From Dioscorea cayenensis subsp. rotundata (taxonomy: Eukaryota > Streptophyta > Magnoliopsida > Dioscoreales > Dioscoreaceae), in NCBI RefSeq assembly GCF_009730915.1, contig NC_052475.1, positions 25,667,016 through 25,731,015 of the forward strand: a DNA stretch of 64,000 bases, given 5' to 3'. How positions within the stretch are numbered: position 1 is the stretch's first letter; each line of letters begins with the position of its first letter. Positions 13,626 to 25,839 of this stretch are shown in pieces. The notes beneath the pieces were generated by a model. That model saw only the letters and a program-made list of their open reading frames with translations. It was not told where the DNA came from and made no database searches. A program made the position numbers and the translations under genes.

Positions 13626-14155
13626 CTTTGACTGTTGTGCTTGTCACATTTGAAAAAAAAATATTTAAGAGCTCAGTAACATTGTACTAAAGTCAATTCA
13701 TAGGCAAATGCACAATTTTTTTAATTAAATCAAATTTTTTTTTTGTAAATAAGGGATAAGCATCTCCCATTTAAAGAAAATTAAGAATGTGTGTACAGAC
13801 GTTAATCACAATCGCAAGCTCAACATCACTCTATGCCCTTACTTTATGTGAGCTTTGGGGGCTCAATTAAATGAATTTATTTAAATGTTTCTTAATTATA
13901 AAAATCATCAAATATTAATTATATATATATATATATATATTTAAAATTGTGCGTTTACTAGACTTGAAGGCTAAGCATAATACAGATAAAAATCAACCAG
14001 CATGAATGGGCTGTGATTTCAAACTCCACAATGGCACGCATTTCGCACTTTCTGTTTTCCCAAGTCATATGCTTTCCTTGTTTCCATCAAGTATCAAACA
14101 CCACGTCATTATCATGTTGTGCATATAAATAAAATATTTCCTGTTGAGATTCCAA

Positions 14156-17100
14156 ATGAACGGATTAGTAAAAATGTCTGGCTTTGTCTCTTCACTTCTT
14201 TGGCTGCTACTCAGCACTGCCGTAGTTCCACTCTTCTCGGCTCCTGAGAGTGCTCTGATTACAGAGCTCTCTGGATTCAGCGGGACTTTCCCTTCCAAAC
14301 ACTACGGAGGGTTTGTTGGTTTTTTGTTGTTGTTGTTCTTCTTCTTTTTTGGGATTGTCGTTAATTCTTGATTTTTATGAGTTGATTTGGTCATGGCGTT
14401 GTTTGCTTCAAGGTATGTGACTATTGATGAGAACCATGGGAGGAATTTGTACTATTACTTTGTGGTTTCCGAACGCAACCCGGCCAAGGATCCCGTTGTC
14501 CTATGGCTTAATGGAGGCCCTGGTTGTTCCAGCTTTGATGGATTCATATACGAGCATGGTATATTCATTTCAGTATATGGATGATGCATTATGATTACAA
14601 GATTGTTTCTTTCTTTCTTTCTTTCTTTCTTTTTTCTTGTTTGAATGGATTATGGTCTCTTGACGATTTTTCCACTTGTCTCTTGATGGATATCTGTTCA
14701 TTTAGTTACACTTTGTTTTAGAATCATGTTAGGAAAAGTCTTTTCAGGGAGTAGGTAATGCATTTTGATTGCAAGATTTTTCATTTAATGTCTTTCTTGC
14801 TTGAATGAAAATGGAATCAGGAAGACACTTTGGCATGTATCTGTTGATGTAAACCTGCTCATTGAATTATTTTACACCGAGTCATTTGGTAAAATTTCTA
14901 TTTTCTACTGGCATGTCAGGACCTTTTAATTTTGAAAAGGGCAACTCAGGAAGCTTACCGAAGTTGCATCTCAATTCTTATAGCTGGTCTAAGGTACTTA
15001 CTGCTTTGAGTTTCTATAGGTATATATGTCTTGGTATGTGATAGATATTCTTTTCTCTTGCTGATGAAGTGGTGCTGTTCTATAACTTAGGTTTCTAGCG
15101 TCATTTATTTGGACTCTCCTGCTGGTGTTGGATTGTCATACTCGCTTAACAAATCAGATTATACCACTGGGGATCTAAAGACTGCTGCCGACACACATTT
15201 GTTTCTACTGAAGGTATTTTAATCTTGGAACTCCAAAAAGGAACCATGGAAGGCAAAACTAGCATTCTTAGATCTAGAATTGGTGAAACATTTTTGGTGT
15301 TGTGTTTTTATGAATTTGTGCTGTCATACAAGTCACTTATTCTCCATTTTCCCTTCATAAATTGTTGTTTGATCAGTGGTTTGAACAATATCCGGAGTTT
15401 CTTGAGAATCCATTTTTCATATCCGGTGAATCATATGCTGGGGTTTATGTTCCAACCCTTGCTGCAGAGGTTGCCAAAGGTAGCTTGTTTTAAACACATG
15501 CATTTTTTGTGAGACTGTCAATATTGTACTCCTGAATGCTCAATGCTTACCTGCCACTTATGTTACCAGGAATTGAAGATGGTCAAAAGCCTATCATCAA
15601 CTTCAAGGTTAGAACCTCTCTACTAAACTAAGCTTTTCATCTGTCATTCTTGCATATTATTCTGTCTTATAGTTTTCTTATCACACAATGATAGTGCTCA
15701 ACTTACATGCGGAGGTTTTTTTGGTTATAATTTTCTTAGTTTATGCCAAATTCAGGGCTACATGGTGGGAAATGGAGTGACTGACACACAATTTGATGGT
15801 GATGCACTTGTACCATTCGCACATGGAATGGGTCTCATATCAAATGATATTTATGAGGTTTGACACTTCTCTGGTTGTAAGTTGCAAATTTTCTTATGCC
15901 AAAAACAAGAGAAATGTAGAGTCGCCTTGCCAAGCTACCCTGTGGTTTCTATTTGTGAATACTGAGTCTTTTGGTAATTTTTGACTAACATGTATCAACA
16001 TCTGTATATCATCATGATGCTGATTTATGACTGTAAGACCTTGGTAATTTATTGAAGATGCTATTCTGCAGTATATGACTGAAATGTTGGAAATTGGACA
16101 CGACCAAGGGTAGAATATTTCTGTGTACTGCTTTCATTGTGATTGTAATTAGTTTTTTTCAGGAAGTCTTTGCTGCCTGTAAAGGAAGTTACTGGAATCC
16201 CACAAATATGAGCTGTCAAGACGGGCTTATTAAGGTTGATAGTGTAAGTCATAATATATTTCCATTTTTTCATTGTTTAATGTACTCTTCTCCATACATC
16301 TGAACTTTATAAATCTTGTTCACTCACCCAGGTAATTGATGACTTAAACATATATGACATCCTTGAGCCATGCTACCACAGCACAAAAATTAGAGGTCCT
16401 ATTTCTTCTTACAACAGGTTCCCCTCTTCTTTCAGAAGGTTGGGTGAAACTAACAGGCCTCTACCTGTGAGGAAAAGAATGTTTGGCCGTTCTTGGCCTC
16501 TAAGGGCTCCAGTGAGAGATGGACGTGTTCCAACATGGCCAGAGATAGAGAATGGAGTTCCATGCACGGTAAGTGCAAGGAAGGCTTCCTGCTCCTGTTT
16601 CTCCTGTTTGTCCAAGCTTCTTTTGAAACACTTCTAACATTTCATTTAGGAAATGCTCTTTATTCCATTTTCCTTCAAGCATTTGGTTACAATTTTTCAT
16701 GTATATAAATGTTTATTAGAGAGTTATATTATGGCTTTTCGTCCATAATTTTCATGAGCTTGTCCATGGGGCATCTGATAATGTTTTTAAGGTGCCATGG
16801 GCTGAAAAAGACTTATTGAGCTTGCTCAAACCCAAGTTTTAATTATCCAAGCTTATCAGTGGAATGGACTGTTAAATATTTTCGCTCTTTTTGTAAAGTC
16901 TGAAAAAACTTACTAGGCTTTATTTATATTAAGAGGCTTTTATCATTCAAATTTCAAGGGGGTGGCACATTGTAACATCTAACTTTTCCTTAACTTTGTT
17001 AAGTATCAACTTTGTGGATAGGGTAAAGATGAATTTTACATATGATACACATTCATATGATACACATAAGTTAAAAACGCATAAGAGTATAGGAATAGAA

Positions 17101-20100
17101 GTTGAGAATCAACCAAAATTATGTTTTTCAGGAAAAGTTGAGGTGGATGGAATTTGTTTCATCCATCCACTGATATACAAATAGGATCAGCTGATACTTA
17201 GAGCTCTGGTTCATGGGCTAACTCTGACTTAAGGTGAGGGTGACAAAATTGAAGAATGGTTTTTTAACGATCCAAGTAGGAAAGGTTATAAATATGTAAA
17301 TTGTGGATGGGTGGAGATGGGATTTTCCCATGAAAATTAGCAAATTGTTATAATGTTTTTAAACCATCTGAGGATAGTAAACGTGGACAACACTTAAAGT
17401 TCTGCAGAAGAGTTTAATGTTTTCTGGAAGATCAGAGAAAGTGATATTTCTTTATTGTGGACAGCTATCAAAGGAAAAGAGCAGATACCTGGGAATTATC
17501 ATTGTGTAGCTTGAGTAGAAGATGACAGTGCTAGATAATATAATCAGTGTTGAGATATCAGCTATTGAGAAATGTGTAGCTTGTTGGACTTTGATTGGCT
17601 ATGTAATTAACTAGTGATTGGTTGTAGAATTTCATTAGTGTTTTTGTGTCTTAAATTGTAAAGGACCTTGCTGATTAGATTTTAGTTTGGAAAAATGCTT
17701 GATGTTGTTTGGAACTTGATGCTGATCTTGTTCAAACTTAGAAGACATGAAGCTAAACTCAAATGCTAGACAGTTAAATTATTGGTCTGGAACCTTATTA
17801 GCAACTCTGAGCATATTTTAATGTACCAAATAGGCATTCAATAAAAAGCATTTTATGAAAATCTGTTGACACAAACTTCAACTATAGATTTTCCCTACAT
17901 TTTTGGTTGTCTTTCAGGCACAGTATTTTTTCCCCAGTACCGATGTGTTTCATGTGTTATTTTTCCCAACCTATGTTCTTTAGCAAGTCTATCTTTCTCT
18001 AAAAGTCTGTAGATTTTGTCCAATATTTTTTTTTTTTACAATTTAAGTGATTTATTGACCTGAATTAATATGCATTGCATATGCTTTTATGATCAGTGCC
18101 ATACATTTTTTTATCTTGTACAACTGTATTTCCCCATAAAATTGCAGGACGACGAAGTTGCAAATGTGTGGTTGAACAATGAAGCAGTAAGAAACTCAAT
18201 TCATGCCAGACCTGCTGGAGAGATAGGTTAGCTGAAACTCATTTTATTTATCCTTGTCTTTTGGGTTTATTTCTCACTTAAATAATCATTATATAGGTGA
18301 GTGGGTGATATGTACTTCAAATATCGAGTTTTTCCATGATGCTGGTAGTATGATTGGTTACCACAAGAACCTCACTCTGAAAGGTTATCGTTCGCTTATA
18401 TTTAGGTACGTGCTTCTTATGCAGCTTTGTTTCCCTTGCCTTTGTGTATTCGATGCTGCTCTTGCTCATTTGTTCTTTAGGCTCTATTAAATGTTCAATA
18501 ACACATGATGATATGTGTTGGATTATCCATCCATGAACTCCAACTGAACATCGCAAGGTTATCCCACCAATTTTCTTTTACAAGATTTAATAATTTAAAT
18601 AAATATCCTCTGTGCTTATTTTTTATAAAAAATATTAGTTAAATAAAAAATATATCATTAATGAGAAAAGTTCAATTTTTAATATTTTAATTTTGAACAG
18701 TATTAATTAAGTCAAGGCTTGGTTGACTCCATATAAATAGAAATGTCAACGTGGCGTAGATTTACAGTCCGAAATTATACTCTCGGCCCCGAAACCCGAA
18801 CACGGGAATTTTTCCCATCCCCATCCACACAGGGATTTTTTTCGGATTTGGGGATTTCCGGCCCCTATTAATAAATTAAAATATTATTATTATTTAAAAT
18901 AAAATTTATAAAATATTTACTAAAAATATTTTATAAATTTTTAGCAAATATTTTGTTTTGTTTTCTTTGCTTTAGTCTCTTCGGTTGTGCCTTTCTTTTC
19001 TTTCTGTTTCTGTATTTCTTTTTCTTGAATAAATAGCTTGAAGAGCTCCTTTTCCTTAAAAAAACCAAAATTTGAGCATCATTTACCAGATATCATACTG
19101 GGGGTTTGAGAATGAAGCTGCTTATTTGATGTATATGTTCAACTAGATAACACCAATCGGTAAATGCTTTACACATTTCTTCTCTGAAAAACTATTCGTT
19201 CTCTCTCATCAGTACTTTATACCATGGTAACTATCACATTACTAAGAATCTACACATGGATGCTGTTTGTTAAGCAACTCATCAATTAATCGAAAAAGGA
19301 TGTGGGGAGATGTGTCTGCAACATTGTCAAACACATTAGACCAGAATCTAATGTATCCAGACTGCATTCCTCTGCCATGACATTGTTTTTTTGGAGAAAT
19401 CCCCTTGCCTAATCTAAAGATTTTTTGTTATTCAAACTTTTCTGGCTTAACTGGTGTGAGACTGATACAATTTTTAGATTTATTGTGGGCTATGTATAGC
19501 TCTTTATAATCATGGAACTTTCAGATCTTAACAGCATATTATTTCTGCAAATTCTGTTCTTGATGGTTTCGACACTATTGAATCATGTATCGCCATGTTT
19601 AATGTGAATTATTATGACTCACTTTCTTTCTGAAACCTGAGTACTGTAAGGTTAAGTCCATAAAAGAGGGATACTTTTTATTTGGAACTTATGGACAAGT
19701 CAGTTGCCATTATCCTCAAAACCTTTACAGCTCAACCTAACTACCTGAAATTGAAATTTACTTATTGATGGCATATATGACTATGATTTATAATTTCTCT
19801 TTTTTCATTTTTCCGACAGTGGGGACCATGACATGTGTGTGCCATATACTGGGAGTGAAGCATGGACTAGGTCACTTGGATACCAAATCACTGATGAATG
19901 GAGGCCTTGGTATCTGGGGGATCAAGTTGCTGGGTATAATACCAAATTTCAAACATTAAAGAAAATAACTTCTAGCTAACTACTGGAGCAAGTTTTGAAA
20001 TTCTCTGCTTACATCTTCTTGGTTTGTCACAGGTATACCCAAGGCTATGATCACAACCTCACCTTCCTGACCATTAAGGTATCTAATTCTCAAGTTCCTT

Positions 20101-20523
20101 GCCTTCTTTCTGCCTCAATCTTGTATTTGACTTGGCTATATGTCCGAAACCTTCGCTGCTTTAGAAATCCATGCATAACGTTCAAGTATTTGATGAGCTT
20201 GATTCAGTTTCTTTGGTTCAAGAAAAGACAGAATAAAAAGAAGAAAAGAAAAATAAACAAAAACTTTGTCCTCCATCTTAGCACATTAAACTACAAAATT
20301 GTTGTCATTCTTTACCATGCTACACATGATAAAAGGGCATTTGGTTTTACCTTTTCACTGTAAGTGTTTTTTTATCAAGCCCTTCTTAATGGGATTTGCT
20401 GTATTTCTTACCTCTTTCATCTTGTTCAAAATGATGTAGGGAGCTGGCCACACTGTTCCAGAGTACAAACCAGCAGAGGCGCTAGCATTCTATAGCCGAT
20501 TTCTTAATGGTGGATCTATATGA
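14156..20523 (+). CDS. SCPL20: serine carboxypeptidase-like protein (SCPL20-type)
   Basis: Secreted or vacuolar S10-family peptidase (or related acyltransferase). Exons: 14156-14310, 14413-14558, 14920-14993, 15091-15213, 15377-15479, 15570-15607, 15756-15857, 16163-16243, 16332-16568, 18148-18226, 18297-18405, 19820-19933, 20033-20078, 20440-20523. Sum 1491 nt, 496 residues, all GT-AG and in frame. A hydrophobic signal peptide is followed by the substrate-binding [13 protein letters not shown] and the triad: Ser about 185 in GESYAG, Asp about 420 in SGDHD, His about 473 in GAGHT. The segment coded by exon 9 ([14 protein letters not shown]) is the basic linker that separates the two chains in many plant family members. 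The first in-frame ATG is taken as start; a second ATG lies 18 nt downstream. Introns 9 and 11 exceed 1.4 kb. The symbol marks the closest type, not proven orthology. Confidence 0.93.
14607..14632. repeat. (CTTT)n microsatellite in SCPL intron 2
   Basis: About six CTTT units lie just after the donor of the second intron. Confidence 0.85.
18690..18900. other. compositionally distinct insert in SCPL intron 11
   Basis: Within this AT-rich intron, a short C/G-rich patch (CCCGAAACCCGAACACGGG near 18786, CCCATCCCCATCC near 18815, and a G-rich GGATTTGGGGATTTCCGG near 18844) stands out. It looks like a small inserted element, but I see no defined ends. Confidence 0.3.
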
Positions 20524-20536
20524 AATATGTTTTAAG

Positions 20537-20578
<42 letters not shown>

Positions 20579-21456
20579 TATATTTATGCCACTGCTTTTT
20601 TCCTGGTCCAGTAAAAGTATTGTTGAACTGCATGTTTGAAAAAGGCTTTCTTTTGCATCAAAAACATTTAACTAGAGAAACGCTTGATGCAGTTAGTTGA
20701 TGATGTTCAGACATTATGAATTATATGATTGGTGTCATTCTGGGCTATTTGTTTGGTATTATGATTCTCTTGATTCGAAGTCATCTTGTCCCTGTTACCT
20801 TTCAAACAGCAATCTTAGCACTTGTTCGTCAGTTGTAGATTATTGAAAGCCGTTACCCTGATAACATTAAATTAATCTGGCTATATTAATTTGCTCAATC
20901 ATAAAAGAATACATAAGCTACAAAGTGAGAGGAATACAAGAAATAAATAGCAAACGCATCAGTGGAAACAAATGTCTTTATATTTCATCCTGACGTCTCT
21001 CTTATATTTACAAAATATTCAATATAGCCCTTATGTTTCACAAGAAATACTCTTTTAAGGTTCTTGATAATAATTTAACTTAGAAATTGATGGACATAAA
21101 CTTTATTTTAAAAAAAAAGGAACAGAAAATCTTATAAAATTGTATGTTAAGCTACCATGAGTTACCAAAATGAATATAATCATTACGGTAAGTACTGCAT
21201 ATGAGGATTAAAAAGTGCATTTAACCCATGCTGGCAAAACCCCTTTTATAATTATAACAACAATCACCAAAATCACACCAGTAATGGAGTTGGGACTTCA
21301 CAAAAAAAAACTCTAAATCCTACTCACCCTGGACATGGAAAAATCAAGGAAAACCAGGCACCATAATAAAACCGGGACCTACACTCCTTATCCAAAACAA
21401 TTAATTAAAACAAAAACAAACACTACAGGCATCTTCTCACAGTATGACAGACACCA
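20524..21456. other. convergent intergenic region SCPL / PP2C
   Basis: This region holds the 3' ends of two convergent genes. A (TA)n run at 20541-20573 lies 18 bp after the SCPL stop codon, inside its likely 3' UTR. The rest is AT-rich untranslated and spacer sequence; no further gene seen. Confidence 0.75.
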
Positions 21457-24400
21457 TCAGACCTCATTTTGGCTCTTAAAGGTCACAGCTTGTTCATCCC
21501 CAGTAGCAAACCTGGGGAGTGTTAGCAAAGTATTTGATCTAGAGACACCCTCCAAGGCAGACCATTCATCACCCTCAGTTCCATTCTCATCTGAATTTGG
21601 AGTTTTGGGAGTGCCCTGATCATCATCAGTTATGGTCTCAGATGACCTCACACTGACTGATTTCTGCATATTGTTGCCAACTTCTGCATTTTCTGATGAA
21701 GCACCACTGGCAGTCTTATAACTGGAAGAATTAACTGATGCATCTGGGCCAAGGAAGAGACAAACCACAGCACAATCATCTATTTTTGAAGTTGGGTACT
21801 TGAGCCGCCAGGCTTTAACTGCTGATTCAACAAGTAAACGAGAGGCCATGGATCGTGTTGGCGCAGCAGCAACAAGGTCTACCACCTCTTTGTTGGACAA
21901 CACATCCCATATCTATGAGGATTAGACAAACAAAAATCTGAGGATAGACTCAACTAATTGTGCGGCGTAAGGAAATTAATTTAACTAAAGAGATGGTAAA
22001 TATCAAGTCTTGGCATTAGAAGTGAGATTCTATATGTTGCTTTCGGAACAGTATGCCGCAAAAGATAATTATTTTTCAGATTAAAAAGAGGTAGATAGCC
22101 TGAAAGAGCAAAATGTAGATAAGAACCATCTTTCTTACCCCATCTGTTGCTAAGACAACAAATTGATCTTTTTCAGTAAGGCAGCGACAGGAGATATCAG
22201 GCACAGATATCAAACCAAAATCCTTAAGGCAGAAATCTCCAAAAGCCCGTGCCATTGCCAAGCCTGGAGAGTCAGTATTTGGCAACCAAACACGAGCCAC
22301 TTCTGGCTCATCCTTAAGTGCAAAAACTCGACCTTTGCTCTTCTTGATTCTCTCTTCCTCCCCTGCAGAGAAAAGATTGTTAATCATTTCTGCAACTTTC
22401 ATGCAAAAATAAAATAAGACAACTATCCAAATACAAAAACATTTGAATATAAAATATACAGAATTCTTTTGGGTGTGTTTGGTTGGCAAATCTTTTTTTT
22501 TTTTTTCTGAACTTCTATGTAAACACATTATTTACTGAAAAATAAAAGTTAATGCTAATTTTCATTAAATTAGGATGAATAAAATAGGACAAATCAAGCA
22601 GAGAAAAAAATTAAGGCAAATAAACAAAAAACTGAAAACAGGAAAACAAAAAGGAAAGGCAGTCCAGAAATAATATAATGACTGAGAAAAAGATTCACAT
22701 TTCTCAGGATCCACCAACAATCAGCAATGCATCAAAATTTATTGCCAAAATCTTTAAGTTGTTTCCTAAAGAAATGTTCATAACTTCATATATATGTAGA
22801 TATATTATCATCATCATCAATCAAAATTTTGTGTGCTACATTTAATTAACTAATTATCTTCAGCATATTACAAAAACAGAAGCAATCCAAGGTACAAAAT
22901 CAACTGGAGCAAGAAAAGAAAAGCTAATTACGTAATAATAATACAATGTGTCACTGCATTTCAGGATAATCTAGCCATTATAACAGCAGTTCAGCTCATT
23001 GTCGAGGCACAAAAATTCAAATTCAAAGAGGAGCCCCTCTTAGAAAATATTAAAGGCTCCATTAAAGCATACACACGCCACTTTGAGATTAATGAACTAC
23101 AAGATAAAATCAAAATTAATAAATTAAAACTTATCCCATCCCATAGTTCACTGATCACAAAGTGACCTGTGCATGCTATGATAGCCCTCTTAGTAATTCC
23201 TAGAAGGAGCTCACATAGAATTTTGTCATTTGCTTGTTGTAAGGCAACTAGCATTCAAAACCCTCTCAACATGCTCTAGGCAAGCATCAGAAGATAGCAT
23301 TGGTGCATGGCCATGCACACCATTGTGTGCATGCGTGAGTTGCACAAATGTGACCATTCTCTTATTCATAGCAGCTAGAGTGCTGGTAGGCATTGCTGGT
23401 ACGAGACTAAAAACTTACATCCAAGGCCAGGTTTAATTTACCGTAAGTCACCAGCCCATGACTAACCAATAGTGGAAAATTTTTGGGACCAAAAAGGTCA
23501 TAATTTTGAATACGACATGCCTATCTTACCCATGCCAAACCAAAATCAGATTGCAGGTACATTTCTATGTGAAATGCCTTCAGCATTATAGCTTTTTCTC
23601 TCTTTGTATGTTGAATGTCTAATAACTTTACAAAATTTATTAATTCTTACATCAATTTTCCCAGTTAAATATTTGATTGATATTAGGTTAGGTTTATGCA
23701 AAATTTTCAATTCATAGGAAAAGAAAAGCTTGCACAGAATTTCAAGTTTTAAATATAAATACTTGCCACCTGATAAAAATATCATTCCGGTTTCATTGTT
23801 AGATGCAGGTAAGACAGAATGCCTTAACATGATGAATGTAAGGCACATAAATAAGCACATAAGATAAATATGGAATGGCATACAAAGGAGGTCTTGTAAT
23901 ACAAGATAAATATGACAACCTATAGAATGTAAGAATGAATGTACAAAAAATTAAAATTGGTGGGAGTGAAGAATAACAGTTTCATATAAGGCATCTGTGG
24001 TTTTATTTTCTTGTCAAATATTTCAATTAGAAATCCCAACCCAAGCGAATAATACATTTATCACATGCTTCAGAAATTTCACAATTAGTAATGCAATATT
24101 AATGTGTTACACATATTTTTATTTCTCACACATTTCAGCATTGTTTGAGGATCAGGAAGAAAGACATCCAGACACAGAGGACAAAGACAAAATAGAATAT
24201 CACAACAAAGCAGCATGCATTTAGGAGAATATAAAATATGAACAAAGAGGGAGAAGCGTACTGGGAAGGTTTGGCTTAAGGTCCACAGTCAATTGAACAG
24301 CAAGCAACTGATCATTATGATCTCGAGTACCTAGTATGGCCCTTGAGTCCCCTATATTACCAACAACAAGATATTGATCCTGTGGAACACCGTGAAACAA

Positions 24401-25839
24401 GCAGGTAAAATTCTGAAAAGAATGATCAGATTTCCTACATAAAAAATCTTTAGTTTTGCACATAGGAATGAACCATAGAAATATAGGAAGAAAGTTTAAC
24501 ATCATGATTATTATCCTATTCTGTTCATCATATCTACTGGTAGATGATGGCATTATATAGTATTCATTCACCTGCTTAACCAGAGTGACTGCTGTTGTTC
24601 CACTGCAAAAGCAATTAATACTTGGATGTAACTTCAATTCTTTATCCATAACCTTGAAAGCCTTACGGAATGACTCTTTTAGTGCCATAAAAATCTCAGG
24701 GACGCTCTCTTTCCCCTCCAGATCAACAAAACTAGCAGACTCTTCTTCTACAAACTCAGAAGCAGTTCCATCTGAATTCATACCTCCTACTGTGCAAATA
24801 TTACTTTCTCTAAAATCTTCCCAATGAGCACTGAGTTTGAGAGGAAGTTGATCTCTCACCCTTCTTGCAACAATATGTCCATGTGGTCCATGGCCATCAA
24901 AAACTCCACAAAACACAGTGTCAGCCCTTGATGTGAAATTCTGGAGGGGGAAAAAACAGAAATCTATAAGTAACAATATGAACACTGGTTTACTCTTCTC
25001 ACAGGAGCACAAAATCATTATTGTAAAACATAAACAGCATAGAGACAAGGTTGACAGAATCTTTTAGTCCCGTCGTCATATAAAAAGGTCATAGTTTGTA
25101 CGACCCCCATGAATCATGGAGAACTGAATAAAGGAACCATTAATTCATGGATCTTGTCTCCATATTCGAACTTTATAGCATCAGAATGGGATTTCAACAG
25201 AAACGAAGCAAACCCATAAAATTATGCCAATCATTTTATACTCACAAGAAGTTAGTCGAACAAAACGAATAATGGGAGAAAAGAAGAACAACCACATTCC
25301 AAGCAGATAGAAGAAATTAAAAAGAAAAGATTGTCTTCCATTAGGATATCCAATGCAACAATCAACTGGCCTAACAAAAAGAAGAAGAAAAAAAAAATCA
25401 CTGATTAATATAGCATAATTTCGCAAGGAAAAGGAAAGAGCAAAAACTGGATTCAATATTCAATCCACATTCCAATCAACAAACTAAAACCAGATATTCA
25501 GACCCCTAATTTTCAGCCTTAAATCACCAACAGAATCAAAGAGCTTCGCAGACCAAAATTAAAAAAAAATAAAAATAAAAAGCGAAAAGATCAAACCTCC
25601 CAAACAATCATAGCATCCTGATTAGCTCCCTTCTTCCCTTGCTGAGTGAAGAGGGAGGCCATGCCGCAGGTGCCATTGAGAAACATCCTGCCAGGAATCC
25701 TGTGAAGCTGCTCCGTGCCAAGACGCTTCCGCGACGACCCCTTCCGCAGCTTCTTCCCACCAGCAGCGTTGGGGGTGGACGGCGTTGTCGGCGAGGTAGC
25801 TTCCCCGCCACCGCCGTCCGACGAGAGGCAGGAGCCCAT
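21457..25839 (-). CDS. PP2C-family protein phosphatase (PP2C33-like)
   Basis: Metal-dependent Ser/Thr phosphatase. Exons on the minus strand: 25839-25597, 24940-24572, 24379-24262, 22362-22139, 21912-21457. Sum 1410 nt, 469 residues, all phases consistent. The N-terminus MGSCLSS fits N-myristoylation plus palmitoylation, predicting membrane attachment. Then come GRMFLNG, QQGKKGANQDAM, the metal-binding FDGHGPHGH (Asp about 96), CFCSGTTAVTL, VGNIGDSRAI, AMARAFGDFCLKDFG, ATDGIWDVLSN (Asp about 317) and the terminal KIDDCAVVC pair. The low-complexity acidic tail ends with EWSALEGVSRSNTLLTLPRF, a conserved tail of this plant subgroup. The frame stays open upstream of the start but contains no ATG, so 25839 is the first usable one. 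Intron 3 is 1.9 kb. Confidence 0.94.

Larger units (their letters stand above)
10068..14155. other. intergenic region between VPS13 and SCPL starts
   Basis: This divergent gap is AT-rich apart from two islands. The VPS13 5' flank (10068-10560) is relatively GC-rich with a GA run near 10365 and the G-box repeats. At 11590-11820 a GC-richer patch contains GGCCGGTGGAGTGCCGGCC, a near-palindrome. The gap also holds a 100-bp-spaced direct repeat at 12922-13090, a SINE-like segment at 13395-13625 and an (AT)n run at 13918-13940. No open frame resembles a gene. Confidence 0.7.
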